DNA of 24,003 nt from an uncultured Eubacteriales bacterium. Its GTDB lineage: Bacteria > Bacillota > Clostridia > Christensenellales > Aristaeellaceae. This document shows positions 20,597 to 24,003 of this stretch, piece by piece (the stretch's first letter is position 1; every line of letters starts with the position of its first letter). The translations under genes were made by a program, and so were the position numbers. The stretch spans positions 1 to 24,003 of the forward strand of contig URUF01000031.1 in the NCBI GenBank assembly GCA_900550955.1, written 5' to 3'. The notes beneath the pieces are model-generated. The model was given only the letters and a program-made list of their open reading frames with translations. It had not been told where the DNA came from and ran no database searches.

Positions 20597-21490
20597 ATGG
20601 CGCGCACGCATTATGAGTACAAATACCGCAGGCCGCAGAGAAGGCGCTTTCGCTTCAAGCGGCTGCTGGCGGCCCTGGCGCTGGCCGCGCTGCTGTTATA
20701 CCCATTTGCAGAGGCCAATATGCTGATTGTGGAAGAGCACACGCTGTACGTAACCAACCTGCCCGCCAACCTGAAAAACCTGAAAGTTGCCTTTGCCAGC
20801 GACATTCACCAGTGTGCATGGTTTTCCCAAAACCGGGTGAACGAGCTGATACAGACCTTAAACAGCCTGAACGCGGATATTGTGGTTTTGGGCGGCGATT
20901 ATGCCACGGACAGCGATACGGCGGTGGAGTTCTTCCGCAACGCGCCGTCGCTGCATGCCAGGCTGGGCGTGTTTGGCGTGGTGGGCAACCACGACCGCAC
21001 GGAGCCCGAGAGCAACCTAAGCCTGCTGGTGGCGGAGATGAAGGCCTACGGCTGCCTGCCGCTGGTAAACAACGTAAGCCGTGTGAAGGTGGGGCAGAGC
21101 TATGTATACATTGCCGGTGTGGACGATTTTTACAACGGCTACCCCGATGTGGCGGGCGTGGCCGCACAGGTAAGCAGCGCGGACTTTGTGATTTTTGCGG
21201 GCCATTCGCCGGATTTGATGCCCGCCGTGCTGGCGGCCAAAAGCGCCGACGGCGACAACCACTGGTTTGACTTGGCGCTGTTTGGCCACACGCATGGCGG
21301 GCAGATCAACCTGTTTGGCCACACGCCGTTTAAGACCCTTTCACCGGAGGTGGGGGCGCGCTATTTAAGCGGATGGCTGGAGGAAAGCCGCGCCGCCGTG
21401 CTGGTATCCAACGGCGTGGGCACATCGGGCGCGCCGGTGCGCCTGTTTGCGCCGCCGCAGGTGCATTTGATCACGCTCAAGGCCAGATAA
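20597..21490 (+). CDS. Membrane-anchored metallophosphoesterase (YkuE-like)
   Basis: A 297-aa phosphoesterase with a basic N-terminus (RRPQRRRFRFKR) and one membrane anchor (about 22-40), so the catalytic domain likely lies outside the membrane. Metal-binding motifs are SDIHQ (D69, H71), GGDY (D101), GNHD (N131-D133), GHSPD and GHTHGGQ. This is the calcineurin-like family with the YkuE/LpxH-like branch typical of Bacillota. The ATG at 20597 has GGAGGCGGG upstream; the longer frame from 20546 starts inside the promoter. The natural substrate is not evident. Confidence 0.9.
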   Translation: MARTHYEYKYRRPQRRRFRFKRLLAALALAALLLYPFAEANMLIVEEHTLYVTNLPANLKNLKVAFASDIHQCAWFSQNRVNELIQTLNSLNADIVVLGGDYATDSDTAVEFFRNAPSLHARLGVFGVVGNHDRTEPESNLSLLVAEMKAYGCLPLVNNVSRVKVGQSYVYIAGVDDFYNGYPDVAGVAAQVSSADFVIFAGHSPDLMPAVLAAKSADGDNHWFDLALFGHTHGGQINLFGHTPFKTLSPEVGARYLSGWLEESRAAVLVSNGVGTSGAPVRLFAPPQVHLITLKAR

Positions 21491-21550
21491 CGGTGGGAAA
21501 AGCAACCATATCCCCATTGGAAACGACTTAACGCAAATGCGCTTTTTTTG

Positions 21551-21578
21551 GGCGTTGTTGAGAAAGACAACGCCTTTT
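21551..21578 (+). terminator. Terminator of the metallophosphoesterase gene
   Basis: GGCGTTGT (21551-21558) and ACAACGCC (21567-21574) form an 8-bp stem with an 8-nt loop, followed by TTTT (21575-21578). A smaller CGCA/TGCG hairpin with a T-run just upstream could add to it. Confidence 0.75.
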
Positions 21579-21625
21579 GAATGGAAAAAATGGGAAGGCC
21601 GAAGGAAAAATGAAGCAAGGATGGC

Positions 21626-21654
21626 TTGACAGCCGCCGGGGGATTGCATACAAT
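21626..21654 (+). promoter_or_regulatory. Promoter of the AraC-family gene
   Basis: TTGACA (21626-21631), 17-bp spacer, TACAAT (21649-21654): close to consensus, about 40 bp before the chosen start. Confidence 0.75.
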
Positions 21655-21692
21655 GAATGCTGGGGCCCGATGGTACTTATTTCGCAGGAGTA

Positions 21693-22613
21693 ATGAAACA
21701 TATGGCTTACGTTACGTTTGTACCCCAGGCGCCGGTGGGAGAAAGCGCCGATCCTGGAATTTTTGTGCAGGGCACGCACGTGCCCGCGCCGCTTGTGGAG
21801 GCCAGCGGCGTATGGCTGAGCACGGCGGGAAGCGCCATGCTGCTCAATGAGAACTACCGCCTGTCCTCATGCGAGGCGCCTTTGTGGCTGGTTGTGGACG
21901 ACGGAACCATCGCCTTTGAATACAAGGAAACGGAGCTGCCGCTGAAAAAGGGCGAGTGCGTGGTGATTCCCGCGCAAACGGAAGGCTGCATGCTGAAAAA
22001 GGCCAAGGACGCGCGCCTTTTGTGGCTGACCGTGGAGGGGCCGCTGACCGAGGACTTTATGCGCCAGATGAACGCCTTTAACCGCGTGCCGGCCAAGCAG
22101 GGCATGCTGCCCAGTATGGTAATTTTGATCCGGCAGATTGTGCAGGTGCTGGTGCGCCATACCGGCACGGGCGAGGCCAGCTACCAGCTGGGGCAGCTGC
22201 TGTGGGGCCTGATTGCCGCGCATTCCGGCCAAAGCGTGGCTACCAGCGCCACCCTGAGCCATGAAATTGCCCGCGTGGTGGACGCGCTGCGCGCCTGCCG
22301 CTACCGCGATGCGTTCAGCCTGGCGGATATGGCGGCCATCAGCCGCATGCCGGTGGAAACCTTCCGCAAGCGCTTCACGGCGGAGCTGGGCATCCCGCCG
22401 CTGGGTTATTTGCAGTTTTTAAAGATGGAGCGCGCCAAAACGCTTTTGCGCGACGGCATGAGCGTGCGGCAGACGGGCGTGGAGATAGGCATGCCGGATC
22501 CCTACCATTTTAGCAAGCAGTTTAAGCACATTGTGGGCATGAGCCCCACGGCGTACCTAAAGCACGTGGGCACGGGAGACAGGCCGCTTCATGGCGGAAA
22601 CGGTAAAATGTAA
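21693..22613 (+). CDS. AraC-family transcriptional regulator
   Basis: A 306-aa regulator. The N-terminal half is a cupin-like sensing domain (about 25-115, with VVDDGTIAFEYKETELPLKKGECVVIPA). The C-terminal half is the double helix-turn-helix of AraC proteins, with FSLADMAAISRMPVETFRKRFTAELGIPPLGYL as first HTH and VRQTGVEIGMPDPYHFSKQFKHIVGMSPTAYLK as second. Start choice is unsure: GCAGGAG (21684-21690) is 2 nt before the ATG at 21693 and 11 nt before the ATG at 21702. It is monocistronic with its own promoter. The inducer and target genes cannot be told from the neighbours; sugar sensing is only a family tendency. Confidence 0.88.
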   Translation: MKHMAYVTFVPQAPVGESADPGIFVQGTHVPAPLVEASGVWLSTAGSAMLLNENYRLSSCEAPLWLVVDDGTIAFEYKETELPLKKGECVVIPAQTEGCMLKKAKDARLLWLTVEGPLTEDFMRQMNAFNRVPAKQGMLPSMVILIRQIVQVLVRHTGTGEASYQLGQLLWGLIAAHSGQSVATSATLSHEIARVVDALRACRYRDAFSLADMAAISRMPVETFRKRFTAELGIPPLGYLQFLKMERAKTLLRDGMSVRQTGVEIGMPDPYHFSKQFKHIVGMSPTAYLKHVGTGDRPLHGGNGKM

Positions 22614-22637
22614 CCGCTTACAGCGCGCTTTGACCCC

Positions 22638-22665
22638 TTGCGCAGGCCAAAAGATATGCTATACT
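22638..22665 (+). promoter_or_regulatory. Promoter of the phosphofructokinase gene (extended -10)
   Basis: TTGCGC (22638-22643), 16-bp spacer, TATACT (22660-22665) with TG one base upstream (TGC-TATACT), an extended -10 element. The RNA would begin near a perfect 6-bp hairpin, GCGGGC (22673-22678) with GCCCGC (22683-22688), which may stabilise the 5' end. Confidence 0.6.
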
Positions 22666-22712
22666 ACTGCATGCGGGCCCCTGCCCGCCAAGCAGAGCAA
22701 GGAGTGATTGCG

Positions 22713-23765
22713 TTGATCAATAGAATTGGTATTTTAACCAGCGGCGGCGACAGCCCGGGCATGAACGCGGCGGTGGTAAGCGTGGCGCGCTGCGCCAACG
22801 CGCTGGGCATTCAGCTTATGGGTATCAAGCGCGGCTACAACGGCCTGCTGGGCCTGAGCGAAAATCCCGAGGACGATATTGCGGCCCTGGATTTGGAAAC
22901 GGTGCTGGACATTGCCGACCAGCGCGGCACTTTTTTGCGCACCGCCCGCTGCGATGAGTTCCGCAAGCCCGAGGTGCAGCGCCAATGCGCCGATAACCTG
23001 CGCAAGCTGGGCATAGACGCGCTGGTGGTCATTGGCGGCGACGGCAGCTTTAACGGCGCTATGCACCTGTGCGAGCTGGGCATTCCCTGCGTGGGCATTC
23101 CCGGAACCATTGACAACGACCTTGGCTATACCGAAAGGACGCTGGGCTTTGATACGGCGGTAAACGTGTGCGTGGAGGCCGTGCGCTCCATCCGCGCGAC
23201 CAGCCGCAGCCATGACCGCCCCGCCGTGGTGCAGGTGATGGGCCGCAACGCGGGCGACATCGCCATGAAAACGGCTATGGCCACCGGCGCGGAGATGGTG
23301 GTTGTGCCCGAGATGGACTGGGACGTGGACGTGCTGGCCGCGCGCCTCAACGGCCTGATTGCCAAGGGCAACACCCGCGCCACGCTGGTGATTGGCGAGC
23401 ATTGCTGGCACAAGATGAAGGAGTTTGACTGGCGCAAGTTCCTAAACGATAACGGCAAGACCGTTTATCCCGGCGAGCCCATTAACGCCGAGCGCCTTGC
23501 CAGCATTTTGAAGCGCAAGTGCGGCATGATTGAGGCGCGCGCTACCGTAATTGGCTACACCCAGCGCGGCGCGCAGCCCACGGCGGAGGACAGCGCCTTT
23601 GCCTTTGAGGCGGGCCACCTGGCCGTGCAGCTTTTGAACCGCGGCATCACCAACCAGGCCATTGGCATACGCCACGGGCGGGTGTTTAACATGCCCTTTG
23701 CGGACGCGCTGCTGATGAAGAAGCACTTTGACCGCGAAACCTACGAGCTGATCAACTCGCTGTAA
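22713..23765 (+). CDS. pfkA: 6-phosphofructokinase, ATP-type
   Basis: This 350-aa enzyme phosphorylates fructose 6-phosphate, the committed step of glycolysis. Motifs are GILTSGGDSPGMNA (6-19, ATP site), GGDGS (108-112), GIPGTIDND (128-136, with D134 as likely base), QVMGRNAGDIA (174-184) and GYTQRGAQP near the C-terminus. The Gly after the GGD motif and PGT instead of PKT point to ATP rather than pyrophosphate as donor. It is about 30 aa longer than the common bacterial 320-aa form. TTG 22713 was chosen because AAGGAG (22699-22704) is 8 nt upstream and it gives the typical MINRIGILTSGG start; upstream in-frame ATGs lie in the promoter and leader. Confidence 0.93.
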   Translation: MINRIGILTSGGDSPGMNAAVVSVARCANALGIQLMGIKRGYNGLLGLSENPEDDIAALDLETVLDIADQRGTFLRTARCDEFRKPEVQRQCADNLRKLGIDALVVIGGDGSFNGAMHLCELGIPCVGIPGTIDNDLGYTERTLGFDTAVNVCVEAVRSIRATSRSHDRPAVVQVMGRNAGDIAMKTAMATGAEMVVVPEMDWDVDVLAARLNGLIAKGNTRATLVIGEHCWHKMKEFDWRKFLNDNGKTVYPGEPINAERLASILKRKCGMIEARATVIGYTQRGAQPTAEDSAFAFEAGHLAVQLLNRGITNQAIGIRHGRVFNMPFADALLMKKHFDRETYELINSL

Positions 23766-23775
23766 GGAAAGACGG

Positions 23776-23814
23776 AGAGGGCCGCGCCTTTTTTGGAAGC
23801 GGCCCTCTTTTTTT
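23776..23814 (+). terminator. Terminator of pfkA
   Basis: AGAGGGCCGC (23776-23785) and GCGGCCCTCT (23799-23808) form a perfect 10-bp stem with a 13-nt loop, followed by a seven-T run to 23814. A strong rho-independent terminator 10 bp after the stop codon. Confidence 0.9.
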
Positions 23815-24003
23815 GATTATGGAAGGATGGGAAGCGCCGCAGGAGCAGCCGGATCAGGACGATTCGCAACAGTAGGCAGAAACAACAAGCCCGGACTGTC
23901 GATAAACCCTATGGGAGGTTCGGAGGGCCGCAGCCCTCTGAACAACAATCCGAAACTGACGACATGTGCGTCAGTTTCGGAAGCCTTGCGTAGCAAGGTT
24001 TCC
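23815..24003. other. Intergenic region with three adjoining hairpins
   Basis: No gene is seen up to the window end. Three stems follow one another: CGGAGGGC/GCCCTCTG (23921-23940), CCGAAACTGACG/CGTCAGTTTCGG (23950-23961 and 23969-23980, perfect 12 bp) and an 11-bp stem with GTA loop and one G-T pair (23979-24003). The last could be a terminator on its far side. The set looks like a repeated intergenic element, but only one copy is in view. Confidence 0.5.

Noticed and set aside
22713..23765. Pyrophosphate-dependent phosphofructokinase
   Set aside because: The two diagnostic positions (GGDGS and PGT) are those of ATP-using enzymes, despite the somewhat greater length.
1..24003. tRNA genes, rRNA, insertion sequences and known riboswitches
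   Set aside because: No cloverleaf, transposase motif or recognisable riboswitch core was seen on either strand by eye; a tRNAscan or Rfam run could still change this.

Overview
The window reads as a high-GC member of the Bacillota, most likely of class Clostridia. Strong AAGGAGG-type ribosome binding sites, TTG and GTG starts, a Gram-positive-type SOS box, a guaB/kdpDE/pfkA neighbourhood and Clostridia-style prophage proteins (N4-gp56 capsid, CD1375-like protein, NlpC/P60 endolysin) all point that way. The genus cannot be fixed from the sequence.

Positions 1 to about 15,571 hold the late region of a prophage, all on the + strand. The order is small and large terminase, portal, a repeat-bearing protein in the scaffold position, major capsid protein, a 60-aa protein, a head-tail adaptor candidate, a tail-hub candidate, a tightly coupled cluster of small baseplate and tail-fibre proteins, a glycine-rich tip protein, a CD1375-like small protein, an endolysin, a holin and a coiled-coil protein. 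No tape measure, tail tube, sheath or tail terminator is present, so the virion is probably short-tailed. Integrase, repressor and replication genes would lie left of the window. A LexA-type box at 39-52 is placed to switch on the late genes during the SOS response.

The tail and lysis part contains unusual non-coding DNA. First, 11,293-11,619 has the full layout of a type I toxin-antitoxin module: a good promoter, a 5' tetraloop hairpin, a Shine-Dalgarno site inside a small stem-loop, a 39-aa membrane peptide, a 14-bp inverted repeat joining the mRNA ends, a terminator, and a convergent promoter with its own terminator for a roughly 73-nt antisense RNA. Second, a family of intergenic repeats occurs as a tandem pair at 10,577-10,824 and two shorter copies at 12,743-12,816 and 13,048-13,118. 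Third, between the last two copies lies a highly foldable stretch (12,824-13,020) with a potential pseudoknot. No known RNA family was recognised for the second and third.

From about 15,750 rightwards the sequence is chromosomal. guaB (IMP dehydrogenase) has its own strong promoter and ends in a terminator shared with the convergent kdpE-like/kdpD-like two-component pair. Next come a coupled flavin-reductase-like/HAD phosphatase operon (- strand), a divergent membrane-anchored metallophosphoesterase, an AraC-family regulator and an ATP-type 6-phosphofructokinase. The window closes in a cluster of intergenic hairpins. Most chromosomal units have a recognisable sigma-A promoter and terminator. 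By contrast, the phage late genes show only one recognisable internal promoter, the one for the toxin module.
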